Source: Polaromonas sp. 39-63-25
Lineage (GTDB): Bacteria; Pseudomonadota; Gammaproteobacteria; Burkholderiales; Burkholderiaceae_C
Reading direction: 5' to 3'
Length of the DNA: 42,906 bases
NCBI RefSeq assembly: GCF_002278925.1
Contig: NZ_NCJH01000026.1
Span: forward strand, 1-42,906
The notes below the pieces were generated by a model. That model ran no database searches and had not been told where the DNA came from. It saw nothing but the letters and a program-made list of their open reading frames with translations. Numbering within the stretch: the stretch's first letter is position 1; each line of letters begins with the position of its first letter. Shown here piece after piece: positions 7,902 to 16,737 of this stretch. Position numbers and translations under genes: made by a program.

Positions 7902-8978
7902 TCAGTGCGGAAAGGGCCACAACCGCAACTTCTGTTTGGCGATGCTCCACAGCTTGGCCAGCCCATGGGGCTCCACGATGAGGAACCAGACGATGAGCGC
8001 ACCGAAGACCATGAACTCGATGTGCGAAATGGCAGCGGTGGAAATGGACAGACCCACCAGGCCGCCCAGCCAGGGCAGGAACTGGTTCAGGAAGATGGGC
8101 AGCACCACAATGAAGGCGGCGCCGAAGAAACTGCCCATGATCGAGCCCATGCCACCGATGATCACCATGAACAGCAGCTGGAACGAACGGTCGATGGAGA
8201 AGGAAGCCGGCTCCCACGAGCCCAGGTGAACAAAGCCCCACAAGCCACCGGCCACGCCGATGATGAAGGAGCTCACAGCGAAGGCGCTGAGCTTGGCGTA
8301 CATGGGGCGGATGCCGATCACGGCGGCGGCCACGTCCATGTCGCGAATGGCCATCCACTCGCGGCCAATGGCGGAGCGCACCAGATTCTTGGCCAGCAGT
8401 CCGAACACCACCAGGAACCCCAGGCAGAACAGGTATTTCTCCACCGGGGTGTTGATGGTCCAGCCCAGCACGTTGAGGTTGGACACCGACACCGAGCCCG
8501 AGGATGTGTTGTTGGTGAACCAGCCGATGCGCAGGAAGGCCCAGTCGCAGAAGAATTGCGCGGCCAGCGTGGCCACCGCCAGGTAAAGGCCCTTCACACG
8601 AAGACTGGGGATGCCAAAGAACATGCCCACCAGCGTGGCGAAGAAACCCCCGGCCAGCAGTGCCACGATCAGCGGCATGCCCTCGATGCGGATATAGGTG
8701 TTGTAGGCCATGTAGGCGCCCACCGCCATGAAGGCGCCTGAGCCCAGGCTGATCTGCCCGCAGTAGCCCACCAGGATGTTCACCCCCAGCGCCACCAGCG
8801 CCAGGATCAGGAACGGAATCAGGATGGCGCGGAACATGTATTCATCGACCAGCAGCGGCACGCCAACGAATGCGAAGGCGATCAAGGCCAGGATGAGCCA
8901 GCGGTCCTGCGCGATCGGGAAGATCTGCTGGTCGGTGCGGTAGGAGGTCTTGAACTGACCGTTTTCTCTGTAGAACAT
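7902..8978 (-). CDS. livM: Branched-chain-type ABC transporter permease (LivM-like)
   Basis: The 358-residue membrane protein has about ten hydrophobic segments. It contains the LivM signature regions NILVGYCGQISLGSGAFMAVGAY near residues 84-106 and RDMDVAAAVIGIRP, the cytoplasmic loop that contacts the ATPases. Length fits LivM. The ATG at 8978 is preceded by AAGGAA. It pairs with LivH, encoded 153 bp upstream, to form the transmembrane channel. The gap between the two holds a copy of the intergenic repeat. Confidence 0.95.
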   Translation of the reverse strand: MFYRENGQFKTSYRTDQQIFPIAQDRWLILALIAFAFVGVPLLVDEYMFRAILIPFLILALVALGVNILVGYCGQISLGSGAFMAVGAYMAYNTYIRIEGMPLIVALLAGGFFATLVGMFFGIPSLRVKGLYLAVATLAAQFFCDWAFLRIGWFTNNTSSGSVSVSNLNVLGWTINTPVEKYLFCLGFLVVFGLLAKNLVRSAIGREWMAIRDMDVAAAVIGIRPMYAKLSAFAVSSFIIGVAGGLWGFVHLGSWEPASFSIDRSFQLLFMVIIGGMGSIMGSFFGAAFIVVLPIFLNQFLPWLGGLVGLSISTAAISHIEFMVFGALIVWFLIVEPHGLAKLWSIAKQKLRLWPFPH

Positions 8979-9034
8979 CCGATTTTTCCTTTGTCTCAGC
9001 CTATCCGGCGAGAAGTGACTCGTCCCTGGCTTCC

Positions 9035-9122
9035 GTGGAACCGGCTCTGCCGGGCCACAGGGAGCGTCCCCCTCCCGCCGAAGGCGAGAGAGAGGGGGAA
9101 GACGCGAAGCGGCGCAGGGGGT
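9035..9122 (+). repeat. Intergenic repeat copy 2 (comamonad REP-like element)
   Basis: The core at 9035-9058 matches copy 1 except for a one- or two-base change in the loop. It is followed at 9067-9121 by a C-tract, a purine-rich stretch and a GCGAAGCGGCGCAGGGGG tail. It fills the gap between livH and livM. Confidence 0.75.
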
Positions 9123-9131
9123 GCTTCATCT

Positions 9132-10061
9132 CTAGACGCGGTCAATGATTTTTTCGCCGAACAGACCTTGTGGCCGGAACAGCAGAAAGACGAGTGCGAG
9201 CACATACGCAAACCAGATCTCGATGCCACCGCCCACGTAAGGGCCCAGGTACACCTCGGAGAGTTTTTCCCCCACACCGATGATCAGGCCGCCGATGATG
9301 GCGCCGGGTACCGAAGTCAGGCCGCCCAGGATGATCACGGGCAGGGCGCGAAGCGCCACCGTGGTCAGCGAAAACTGCACGCCCAGCTTGGAGCCCCAGA
9401 TCACACCAGCCACCAGCGCGGTGATGCCGGCCACGAACCACACGATCACCCAGATGCGGTTGAGTGGAATACCGATGGATTGGGCCGCCTGGTGGTCGTC
9501 GGCGACCGCGCGCAGCGCGCGGCCAGTGCCTGTCTTCTGGAAGAACAGCGAGAGCACGATCACCAGCAGCGCGGCCACGCAGGCGGCATACACGTCTTCC
9601 AGATTGATCAGCACACCACCTTCGAAAACGCCCTCGAACAGGAACACCGGATCCTTGGGCATGCCCACGTCGATCTGGTAAATGTCGCTGCCAAAGATGG
9701 TCTGGCCCAGGCCGTCGATGAAGTAGGTGATGCCCAGCGTGGCCATCAGCAGGGTCACGCCTTCCTGATTCACCAGGTGTCGCAACACCAGTCGCTCAAT
9801 CAGCCAGGCCATCACGAACATGAGGGCCGCTGCCACAACAAAGGCCAGCGCGTTGCCCAGGAACTTGTCCTCGATGCCGAGCCACTCGGGAATCCAGGTC
9901 GAGAAGCGGGCCATGGCCAGGGCGGCAAAGAGCACCATCGCCCCCTGGGCAAAGTTGAACACGCCCGACGCCTTGAAGATGAGCACGAAGCCCAGCGCCA
10001 CCAGCGAATAGAGCATGCCGGCCATGAGGCCGCCGAACAAGGTTTCAAGAAAGAACGCCAT
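9132..10061 (-). CDS. livH: Branched-chain-type ABC transporter permease (LivH-like)
   Basis: The 309-residue inner-membrane protein has eight or nine hydrophobic segments. It shows the LivH marks GLMAGMLYSLVALGFVLIFK at the N-terminus, the NFAQGAMVLFAA segment, and the ATPase-contact loop RALRAVADDHQAAQSIGI. The ATG at 10061 follows a GGGAGA at a good distance. The gene lies 160 bp downstream of livG, with an inverted copy of the intergenic repeat in that gap. Together with LivM it forms the membrane part of the importer. Confidence 0.95.
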   Translation of the reverse strand: MAFFLETLFGGLMAGMLYSLVALGFVLIFKASGVFNFAQGAMVLFAALAMARFSTWIPEWLGIEDKFLGNALAFVVAAALMFVMAWLIERLVLRHLVNQEGVTLLMATLGITYFIDGLGQTIFGSDIYQIDVGMPKDPVFLFEGVFEGGVLINLEDVYAACVAALLVIVLSLFFQKTGTGRALRAVADDHQAAQSIGIPLNRIWVIVWFVAGITALVAGVIWGSKLGVQFSLTTVALRALPVIILGGLTSVPGAIIGGLIIGVGEKLSEVYLGPYVGGGIEIWFAYVLALVFLLFRPQGLFGEKIIDRV

Positions 10062-10103
10062 GGTGGTTATCTCCCCCCCGTTGCTTGTTCATTGCGCGTG
10101 GCC

Positions 10104-10154
10104 TCATCCCCGCTTGAGGGGGCGATGTCTGTGGGCCCGCAAAGCCGGTTCCAC
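10104..10154 (-). repeat. Intergenic repeat copy 3, inverted
   Basis: The core at 10131-10154 is the reverse complement of the core of copies 1 and 2 with a few changes, and the CCCCGCTTGAGGGGG palindrome lies beside it. It occupies the livG-livH gap in the opposite orientation. Confidence 0.7.
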
Positions 10155-10221
10155 GACATCTGTGGAAGTGGCTTCTTCATGCGACGGTTTGTGGTTTTCT
10201 GCTGCATGGTGGTGATGTCCA

Positions 10222-11007
10222 TCAATGAGAGGTTCCGAGGTAGGCGCTGATCACCTCCTCGTTGTTGCGCACCTCTTCAGGTGTGCCGTCGCCGATCTTC
10301 TTGCCGTAGTCGAGCACCACGACGCGGTCGGAGATGTCCATGACCACACCCATGTCGTGTTCGATCAGCACGATGGTGGTGCCGAACTCGTCGTTCACGT
10401 CCAGGATGAAGCGGCTCATGTCCTGCTTCTCTTCCAGGTTCATGCCGGCCATGGGTTCGTCGAGCAACAGCACCTGCGGCTCCATCGCCAATGCGCGCCC
10501 AAGGTCCACGCGCTTCTGCAGGCCATAGGGCAACTGGCCCACCGGTGTCTTGCGGTGCGCCTGGATTTCGAGGAAATCGATGATGTGTTCGACGTACTCG
10601 CGGTGCTGCTCTTCTTCGCGCTGGGCCGGGCCAATGCGCAGTGCCTGCAGGAACAGGTTGCTCTTGATGCGCAGGTTGCGGCCCGTCATGATGTTGTCGA
10701 TCACGCTCATGCCTTTGAACAGCGCCAGGTTCTGGAAGGTGCGGGCGATGCCCATCTCGGCCACCTGCCGGCTGTTCATGTGCTTGAAAGTTTGGCCACG
10801 GAAGTTGATCGAACCCTCTTGCGGCTGGTAAACGCCGTTGATGCAGTTGAGCATCGAACTCTTGCCTGCACCGTTGGGTCCGATGATGGCGCGCACCTCG
10901 TGTTCGCGCACATCGAAGCTGATGTCGGTCAGTGCCTTGACGCCACCAAAGCGCAGGCTGATGTTGTGGACGTCCAGAATGACGTCGCCTATCTTCTTCT
11001 GGGTCAT
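10222..11007 (-). CDS. livG: Branched-chain-type ABC transporter ATP-binding protein (LivG-like)
   Basis: The second ATPase of the importer has 261 residues. It has Walker A GPNGAGKSS near residue 43, the signature variant LPYGLQKRVDLGRAL, Walker B LLLDEPMAGMN, and the switch IEHDMGVVMDISDRVVVLDYG, which is the long LivG form. The start at 11007 has GGAG upstream. It lies 91 bp downstream of the long acyl-CoA ligase, and both probably belong to one minus-strand transcription unit running toward the adenosyltransferase. Confidence 0.95.
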   Translation of the reverse strand: MTQKKIGDVILDVHNISLRFGGVKALTDISFDVREHEVRAIIGPNGAGKSSMLNCINGVYQPQEGSINFRGQTFKHMNSRQVAEMGIARTFQNLALFKGMSVIDNIMTGRNLRIKSNLFLQALRIGPAQREEEQHREYVEHIIDFLEIQAHRKTPVGQLPYGLQKRVDLGRALAMEPQVLLLDEPMAGMNLEEKQDMSRFILDVNDEFGTTIVLIEHDMGVVMDISDRVVVLDYGKKIGDGTPEEVRNNEEVISAYLGTSH

Positions 11008-11098
11008 TCAAAACTCCGTTCGCACTGAGCCGGTCGTTGTGCTCGCGAGATGGGGGTGCGGTGGGCCAGTTCCAGCAAAGGCACGGGGGAGCGCCAGT

Positions 11099-13045
11099 TC
11101 ATGCCGCTGCCTTCACGGGAGTGAATGTCCTGGCGTCGCCCACCTTGAGCGTGGCGCTCACGCTGCCGGTGCGGCCATCCTCGAACTTCACCTTCGTCTC
11201 GATGTATTGTTCGGTCTTGCCACTGTAGAGAGCATCCACCAGCTCGCTGTACCGGTCGCCAATGAAGCCACGGCGGACCTTGTTGGTGCGGGTGAGTTCG
11301 CCATCGTCGGCGTCGAGTTCCTTGTGCAGTACCAGGAAGCGGCTGATCTGGCTGCCCGCCAGCAATTCGTCGCGGCTGAGATCGGCGTTGACTTTCTCTA
11401 CCCCCTGGCGCACCAGCTCATGCACCTCGGGCTTTTGCGCCAGATCGGTGTAGCCGGCGTAGGGCAGGTTGCGCCGTTCGGCCCAGTTGCCCACGGCTTC
11501 AAAATCGATGTTGATCATCACGCACACTTTCTCGCGCTGGTCGCCATAGGCCACGGCTTCCTTGATGTGCGAGAAGAACTTGAGCTTGTTTTCCACGTAC
11601 TTGGGCGCGAACATCGCACCGTCGTGCGCGCCGCCCTTGATGCGGCCCACGTCTTTCACGCGGTCGATGATCTTCAGGTGACCCGATGCGTCGATGAAGC
11701 CAGCGTCGCTGGTGTGGTACCAGCCGTCGGCCGTGAGCACTTCGGCCGTGGCTTCCGGGTTCTTGTAGTAGCCCTTGAGCAGGCCGGGCGACTTCACCAG
11801 GATTTCCCCAGTCTCAGACAGTTTGATTTCCACGCCTTCGCAAGGCACACCCACGGTGTCGGCCCGGGCTTCGTTGTCGGGCTGCAGGCACACGAACACC
11901 GCGGTTTCGGTGGAGCCGTAGAGCTGCTTGAGGTTGATGCCGATGGAGCGGTAGAAGCTGAAGAGATCAGGGCCGATCGCCTCTCCGGCGGTGTAGGCCA
12001 CGCGCACGCGGCTGAAGCCCAGGCTGTTGCGCAACGGGCCGTACACCATGGCGTTGCCCAGCGCGTATTTAATCGAATCCACCAGCCCGACCGGTTTGCC
12101 GTCGAGCTTGTCCGGGCCCACGCGGCGTGCAACATCCATGAAGTAGTGGAACATCTTGCGCTTGATCAGGCCGGCGTCTTCCATGCGGATCATCACCGTG
12201 GTGAGCAGGCCTTCGAACACGCGCGGTGGCGCGAAGTAGTAGGTAGGCCCCACTTCCTTGAGGTCGATGGTGACGGTGGCGCCTGATTCCGGGCAGTTCA
12301 CCACGTAGCCGGCCACCAGCCATTGAGCGTACGAGAAGATGTTCTGGCCGATCCAGGCAGGGGGAAGATATGCAAACACCTCCTCTTTGTTGGTCAACCG
12401 GTCAAAGTTTGCGCCTGCATGGGCCCGATCAATCAATGTTCGGTGCGTGTGCATCACTCCCTTAGGGTTGCCGGTGGTGCCTGAAGTGAAAAACATCGCG
12501 GCCACGTCGTCGGGGCTGGCCATGGCCACCTGCTCGCGGAACACCTGCGGGTGCAGCTTGGCAAAGGCCTCGCCTGCGGCCATCAGTTCCTCCAGCGAAC
12601 TCAGGCCGGGCTGGTCGTAGTTGCGCAGGCCGCGAGGGTCGTCGAAATAGATGTGGGCGAGTTGCGGGCAGCGGTCGCGGATCTCCAGCATCTTGTCGAC
12701 CTGCTCCTGGTCTTCCACCACAGCGAAGCGCACGTCGGCATCGTTCACTGGGAAGACGTATTCGGCGCCCACCGCGTCCTGGTACAGCGGCACCGGAATG
12801 GCACCGATGGACTGCGCCGCCAGCATGGTGGCGTACAGACGCGGACGGTTCGCGCCGATCACCACCATGTGCTCGCCGCGCTGCAGGCCGGCCTGGTGCA
12901 GGCCACAGGCGATAGCCTCCACCAGACTGGCCATCGCAGCCCAGGTGGTGGTCTGCCAGATGCCGTATTCCTTCTCGCGCATGGCGGGATGGTTACCTCG
13001 CTCTGCGGCCTGCTTCAACATTAGTCTAGGGAATGTCGAGTTCAC
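11099..13045 (-). CDS. AMP-dependent long acyl-CoA synthetase/ligase
   Basis: The 648-residue enzyme forms an acyl-AMP and then the acyl-CoA. It shows the P-loop-like AMP motif MFFTSGTTGNPKGVMHTHR, the adenine motif LKQLYGSTETAVFVC, and YHTSDAGFIDASGHLKIIDRVKD. Its size and order of motifs fit the FadD15/long-chain-like branch. A GTG at 13045 with AAGGAC before it is the best start. An ATG at 13021 (Met9) is possible. It is the first gene of the minus-strand series and diverges from the isovaleryl-CoA dehydrogenase gene 211 bp away. Its real substrate may be a fatty, aromatic or branched acid. The sequence does not settle this. Confidence 0.9.
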   Translation of the reverse strand: MNSTFPRLMLKQAAERGNHPAMREKEYGIWQTTTWAAMASLVEAIACGLHQAGLQRGEHMVVIGANRPRLYATMLAAQSIGAIPVPLYQDAVGAEYVFPVNDADVRFAVVEDQEQVDKMLEIRDRCPQLAHIYFDDPRGLRNYDQPGLSSLEELMAAGEAFAKLHPQVFREQVAMASPDDVAAMFFTSGTTGNPKGVMHTHRTLIDRAHAGANFDRLTNKEEVFAYLPPAWIGQNIFSYAQWLVAGYVVNCPESGATVTIDLKEVGPTYYFAPPRVFEGLLTTVMIRMEDAGLIKRKMFHYFMDVARRVGPDKLDGKPVGLVDSIKYALGNAMVYGPLRNSLGFSRVRVAYTAGEAIGPDLFSFYRSIGINLKQLYGSTETAVFVCLQPDNEARADTVGVPCEGVEIKLSETGEILVKSPGLLKGYYKNPEATAEVLTADGWYHTSDAGFIDASGHLKIIDRVKDVGRIKGGAHDGAMFAPKYVENKLKFFSHIKEAVAYGDQREKVCVMINIDFEAVGNWAERRNLPYAGYTDLAQKPEVHELVRQGVEKVNADLSRDELLAGSQISRFLVLHKELDADDGELTRTNKVRRGFIGDRYSELVDALYSGKTEQYIETKVKFEDGRTGSVSATLKVGDARTFTPVKAAA

Positions 13046-13256
13046 TGTTCTTCGTCCTTTGCAGCGTTTAACTGGCTAAACCACAGGAAGCTGCAGGCAA
13101 AGCAGTGATGTAGTCTGCACATTTTTATACCAAGCAAGCGTTAGTTTAGTATAGTCTGCTGTACGAGCTACTCGATGTCAATGACGAGAGGGGGTGGGAA
13201 TTCCCTACCCTGCTTGCGCAAGTACTTCTTTTGAAAAATGCTTTGGAAACCTGAAC
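13046..13256. promoter_or_regulatory. Divergent promoter region between acyl-CoA ligase and isovaleryl-CoA dehydrogenase
   Basis: This 211-bp gap must hold start signals for both directions. A TATAGT at 13150-13155 could serve as the -10 for the dehydrogenase, and TATAAA on the minus strand (13124-13129) as the -10 for the ligase. No good -35 was seen for either, which would suit activator control or a weak promoter. The octamer TAGTCTGC occurs twice, at 13111-13118 and 13152-13159. The operator-like half-site at 13131 lies between the two -10 candidates. Confidence 0.6.
13131..13149. promoter_or_regulatory. Operator-like half-site CAAGCAAGCG shared with the mutase promoter
   Basis: CCAAGCAAGCG at 13130-13140 is identical over 11 bases to the left arm of the palindrome in the mutase promoter at 20235. 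The right arm here (TTAGTTTAG) is degenerate. This suggests a second, weaker site for the same regulator, plausibly the TetR protein encoded at 15153. The match is seen directly; regulator identity is inferred. Confidence 0.5.
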
Positions 13257-14435
13257 ATGCAGCTGCCCGGCCTCAACTTCCAGCTCGGTGAAGACATCGA
13301 CGCCCTGCGCGATGCGGTGCGCGACTTCGCCCAGGCCGAAATCGCGCCACGCGCGGCCGAGATCGATCGCAGCGACCAGTTCCCCATGGACTGCTGGCGC
13401 AAGATGGGTGAGCTCGGTGTGCTGGGCATCACCGTGCCCGAAGCAGACGGCGGGGCCGGCATGGGCTACCTGGCGCACATGGTGGCCATGGAAGAAATCA
13501 GCCGGGCCAGCGCTTCAGTGGGCCTGAGTTACGGTGCGCACAGCAACCTGTGCGTGAACCAGATCAACCGCAATGGCTCGCTCGAGCAGAAGGCCAGGTA
13601 CCTGCCCAAGCTGATCAGCGGCGAACACGTGGGTGCGCTGGCCATGAGCGAGCCGGGCGCGGGCTCCGACGTGATCAGCATGAAGCTGAAGGCCGAAGAC
13701 AAGGGTGGGTTCTACCTGCTCAACGGCAGCAAGATGTGGATCACCAACGGGCCGGACGCTGACACGCTGGTGGTCTACGCCAAGACCGAGCCCGAATTGG
13801 GCGCGCGCGGCGTGACGGCCTTCCTGATAGAGAAGGGCATGAAGGGCTTCAGCATCGCGCAGAAGCTGGACAAACTGGGCATGCGCGGCAGCCACACCGG
13901 CGAGCTGGTGTTCAACAACGTGGAAGTGCCGGCAGAAAACATCCTCGGTGGCCTGAACATGGGCGCCAAGGTACTGATGAGTGGGCTGGACTATGAACGC
14001 GCGGTGCTCACCGGCGGGCCACTGGGCATCATGCAGTCGGTGATGGACAACGTGGTGCCTTACATCCACGACCGCAAGCAGTTCGGCCAGAGCATTGGTG
14101 AGTTCCAGCTGATCCAGGGCAAGGTGGCCGACATGTACACCGTGCTGCAAGCGGCGCGCAGCTTCGCCTACACCGTGGCCAAGAACCTGGACCTGCTGGG
14201 CACCGACCACGTGCGCCAGGTGCGCAAGGACTGCGCATCCGTGATTCTCTGGACCGCCGAGAAGGCCACCTGGATGGCGGGTGAGGGGGTGCAGATCTTC
14301 GGGGGCAACGGCTACATCAACGAGTATCCGCTGGGCCGCCTCTGGCGCGATGCCAAGTTGTACGAGATCGGCGCCGGTACCAGCGAGATCCGCCGCATGC
14401 TGATCGGGCGTGAGCTTTTTGCCGAAACCTGCTAG
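13257..14435 (+). CDS. ivd: Isovaleryl-CoA dehydrogenase
   Basis: The 392-residue flavoprotein oxidises isovaleryl-CoA to 3-methylcrotonyl-CoA and passes electrons to ETF. Acyl-CoA dehydrogenase marks are [11 protein letters not shown] near residue 129 and [17 protein letters not shown]. Two features point to the isovaleryl-specific branch. The catalytic Glu is on helix G in [14 protein letters not shown] (Glu247, matching the human enzyme's Glu254). The usual C-terminal position reads [12 protein letters not shown], with Ala where medium-chain enzymes have the Glu base. I chose the ATG at 13257 rather than the longer frame from 13194 because family alignments start near MQLPGLNF. It is divergent from the ligase. 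No liuB/C/D/E genes follow, so the rest of leucine-type degradation must be encoded elsewhere. Confidence 0.93.
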   Translation: MQLPGLNFQLGEDIDALRDAVRDFAQAEIAPRAAEIDRSDQFPMDCWRKMGELGVLGITVPEADGGAGMGYLAHMVAMEEISRASASVGLSYGAHSNLCVNQINRNGSLEQKARYLPKLISGEHVGALAMSEPGAGSDVISMKLKAEDKGGFYLLNGSKMWITNGPDADTLVVYAKTEPELGARGVTAFLIEKGMKGFSIAQKLDKLGMRGSHTGELVFNNVEVPAENILGGLNMGAKVLMSGLDYERAVLTGGPLGIMQSVMDNVVPYIHDRKQFGQSIGEFQLIQGKVADMYTVLQAARSFAYTVAKNLDLLGTDHVRQVRKDCASVILWTAEKATWMAGEGVQIFGGNGYINEYPLGRLWRDAKLYEIGAGTSEIRRMLIGRELFAETC

Positions 14436-15152
14436 TTTGCATACCCTAGAGTTGAATCCGCCCTGCATAAAACCAAACTGGATCCAACAAACAACCTGAT
14501 GGTGAAGGATCCTATGCGAACCAATACCAGACCGCTGCAAGTGCGAGCGGCAATGCCCCACGCGAAGCAGCCTACCAATGCGGACTAGCCACTGCCTCGT
14601 AAGCGATCCTGATACCAACGAGCCGTTTCAATGGGACGAACTCGAAATCAGAGTCCTTTCAACGACACAAGGGCTATTTTTCTGATTGAGAACCGCTGTC
14701 GTCGGCAATTGACAGCCATGAATAAGCAAGTGGAATAGCTGCTGAAAAGCAAGTTGTACTTATTGATAACAATGCACTTGAAATGTCACTAACTGGACCG
14801 CATATGGCACATTTGCGTTAAGGCGAGGTACAGCGACGGAATTTAGGCGCCATCATCAACCCAGCAAAAGACGTGGAGGAGCAATTAACAATTTCATTTC
14901 GTCGAGTGCCTATGGTCACTTGCAGTGCGAACGAATAGTCTACGACAGACCGATAAAAAAATGAGCACGTACCTAAGGAATCATTCCAAGGTGAATCGGG
15001 TAAAGCACAGCAGTTTCAAACTATGGCGAAGGATGAAAAACTCGAGACAAAAAGAACCACCAATGCCACTCCCTCGACAATGACAGAGATAGCAGCTCAC
15101 CTCCATGCAATAGGCTAGAGATAGAAACACACTACTAAATCCCAATCATTTT
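14436..15152. other. Gene-free, lower-G+C stretch
   Basis: These 717 bases between the convergent ends of the dehydrogenase and TetR genes hold no supported gene on either strand, and I see no clear terminator. Base composition is visibly lower in G+C than the dehydrogenase gene and matches the TetR and mutase side, so a composition boundary lies close to 14440. Confidence 0.5.
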
Positions 15153-15749
15153 CTATTCCATCGTGCAAGATGCATTTTTCAAGAGTTTCACGAATTCAGA
15201 GGCAATGGCAGCCGGTGTGTCCTGCCCAGGTCGGTACCAAATTCGAGACCAATTAAGTGCACCCAGAAGCAGCAATCTTAAAGATTTCCTCGGAATATCA
15301 GACGGCAGCGGCAGATCCTCAATAGCCTTTACAAAGATCATCTCGTATCTATCACGTAATTCTGTGAGCCTTGTCGATTCACTGGGGACATCTTCGGGCA
15401 TTATTTTGGTAATAACTTGTGCATAATTGTTGTCAACGAGAATGGCCTGAAGGTGGGCTGCACATGCACTCTCCAAGCGAACCCAGGGATCCGACTCACC
15501 CACTAGCGCTTGGTCAACAACATCTATAACGTGCTGCACGCCCACCTTGTAAACTGCAACAAGAAGGTCTTCCTTGGATGGAAAGTGGCAGTAGAGAGAG
15601 CCAGAAGGCATACCGAGTGACCCCATGATGTCTCGTGTAGAAGTGCCTCCATAGCCATTGGCAGCGAAAAGCTCCGCCGCCTTATCCAAGATCTGCGGCA
15701 ACCTACTAACCTGACCACTCGTTTTCTTTGCCATTTCTGTATTGTTCAT
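15153..15749 (-). CDS. TetR-family transcriptional regulator
   Basis: The protein has about 198 residues from the chosen ATG at 15749. The N-terminal DNA-binding domain is clear: ILDKAAELFAANGYGGTSTRDIMGSLGMPSGSLYCHFPSKEDLL is the TetR helix-turn-helix in standard order. The C-terminal ligand-binding domain is typical in length but not recognisable by ligand. Alternative starts are an ATG at 15788 and one at 15734 (MAKKT); none has a strong ribosome-binding site. It lies between the dehydrogenase gene and the mutase operon and is the only regulator in the catabolic block. I infer that it controls both through the CAAGCAAGCG-type sites. Such TetR proteins usually repress until an acyl-CoA binds. 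Confidence 0.9.
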   Translation of the reverse strand: MNNTEMAKKTSGQVSRLPQILDKAAELFAANGYGGTSTRDIMGSLGMPSGSLYCHFPSKEDLLVAVYKVGVQHVIDVVDQALVGESDPWVRLESACAAHLQAILVDNNYAQVITKIMPEDVPSESTRLTELRDRYEMIFVKAIEDLPLPSDIPRKSLRLLLLGALNWSRIWYRPGQDTPAAIASEFVKLLKNASCTME

Positions 15750-15754
15750 GGTAA

Positions 15755-15768
15755 AGACAGTTATGTCT
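15755..15768. promoter_or_regulatory. Small inverted repeat just upstream of the TetR start
   Basis: AGACA and TGTCT flank a GTTA spacer, six bases before the chosen start codon. It could be an autoregulatory site, but it differs from the CAAGCAAGCG-type operator and would lie inside the gene if the 15788 start is real. The support is weak. Confidence 0.3.
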
Positions 15769-15788
15769 CCATAACATCCTACCACCAT

Positions 15789-16389
15789 CCCAGTAGAACC
15801 TACGACCGTCAGAGTAGAACACTCCTCGGCACAGGGGTGGTATGTATCCTGTCTTGTGGGTCATCGAAACCATGTGAATCATGGCCACTACAAGAACACA
15901 AATGCCCGGCGGACGAGTACGACCGCAGCTGCTACTTGAAAAGCATGAGCACCTCATCCCAATATCAGTTGGGCAGTCCCGCAGAAGTTCAAGTTTACGC
16001 ACGGGGTATTGCTTGACATCCTGAATCGAGTAACAACTGAAAAGGATGCATACAGACTACCAGCCCTGCAGTTATCTGCCCGCGCGCATCTACACAGAAT
16101 TGCTTAGCAATTCGTGTTGGGATAATTTGATCACCTGAACATTCATGAGCCGAGAATCGTTTTCTGGTTTGGGGCCTCGTCCGCTCAAAGACAACAAATG
16201 TCGATTTAAGGATGGTAGCCTGGCCAAATATTTAGGCCATCAATAAATATCCGTGCAATCCAACAATTACACGAAACAGCCACGCCGAGTCAACCATTGA
16301 ACTTTCTGATGTAATAGCGAAATTTAACTCTTCGCGTATCGAGGCGTTCAAAACCCTAAAGCTTTAATCAATTCCTTACACATAGGCCT
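15789..16389. other. Gene-free, low-G+C stretch between the mutase operon and TetR gene
   Basis: About 600 bases lie downstream of the orphan gene at 16390 and upstream of the TetR gene. Short frames exist, but none is supported by a start signal or recognisable sequence. The one notable element is the palindrome at 16097-16113, listed separately. Confidence 0.45.
16097..16113. promoter_or_regulatory. Perfect 17-base palindrome, operator-like
   Basis: GAATTGCT and AGCAATTC flank a single central T, giving perfect 8-base arms. A one-base centre cannot form a stable hairpin loop, so this looks like a protein-binding site rather than a terminator. It lies about 350 bases upstream of the TetR start in an otherwise gene-free region. 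Its binder is unknown. Confidence 0.4.
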
Positions 16390-16737
16390 TTAACCTCCAA
16401 GCCTATTTCTATGCTTCTTACGCGAATACTCTTGCGCTTTCAAGAACTCTGAATGCAACTTCGAGTCCTCGCCAGACGCCACAACATTCCAACAGTAGGT
16501 CCAATGCACTTCCTCGATAGGGGCTCCAAGTTCAGCGGCCTCTTTAAGACGAAAAACAGCCAATCGGCGATGCTTGAACTTGATGCTTCGATCAAGAAAT
16601 GCCAATGCAATCGCCTGACTCTGGAGTTGGAGCGCGGGTGAGGCGCCAGTGCCGCTGCCCTGCCGTGCGAGGCGCTTGAGAGATCGGAGCCGCCGACGGC
16701 CCCGGCCATGCAGTGGTCCTTCTGAGAGCATACTCAT
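16390..16737 (-). CDS. Uncharacterised protein, last gene of the mutase operon
   Basis: This frame codes for 115 residues. Its ATG at 16737 overlaps the stop of the MeaB-thioesterase gene in an ATGA, which suggests translational coupling. The first 25 residues are Arg-rich. The middle reads as helical (AIALAFLDRSIKFKHRRLAVFRLKEAAELGA), with some resemblance to a tetratricopeptide-type helix pair, and the end is Lys/Arg-rich. I do not recognise a family. Its position after a mutase and its chaperone hints at a role in mutase handling, but that is a guess from context. It could also be a chance frame, since no independent start signal is present. Confidence 0.5.
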   Translation of the reverse strand: MSMLSEGPLHGRGRRRLRSLKRLARQGSGTGASPALQLQSQAIALAFLDRSIKFKHRRLAVFRLKEAAELGAPIEEVHWTYCWNVVASGEDSKLHSEFLKAQEYSRKKHRNRLGG

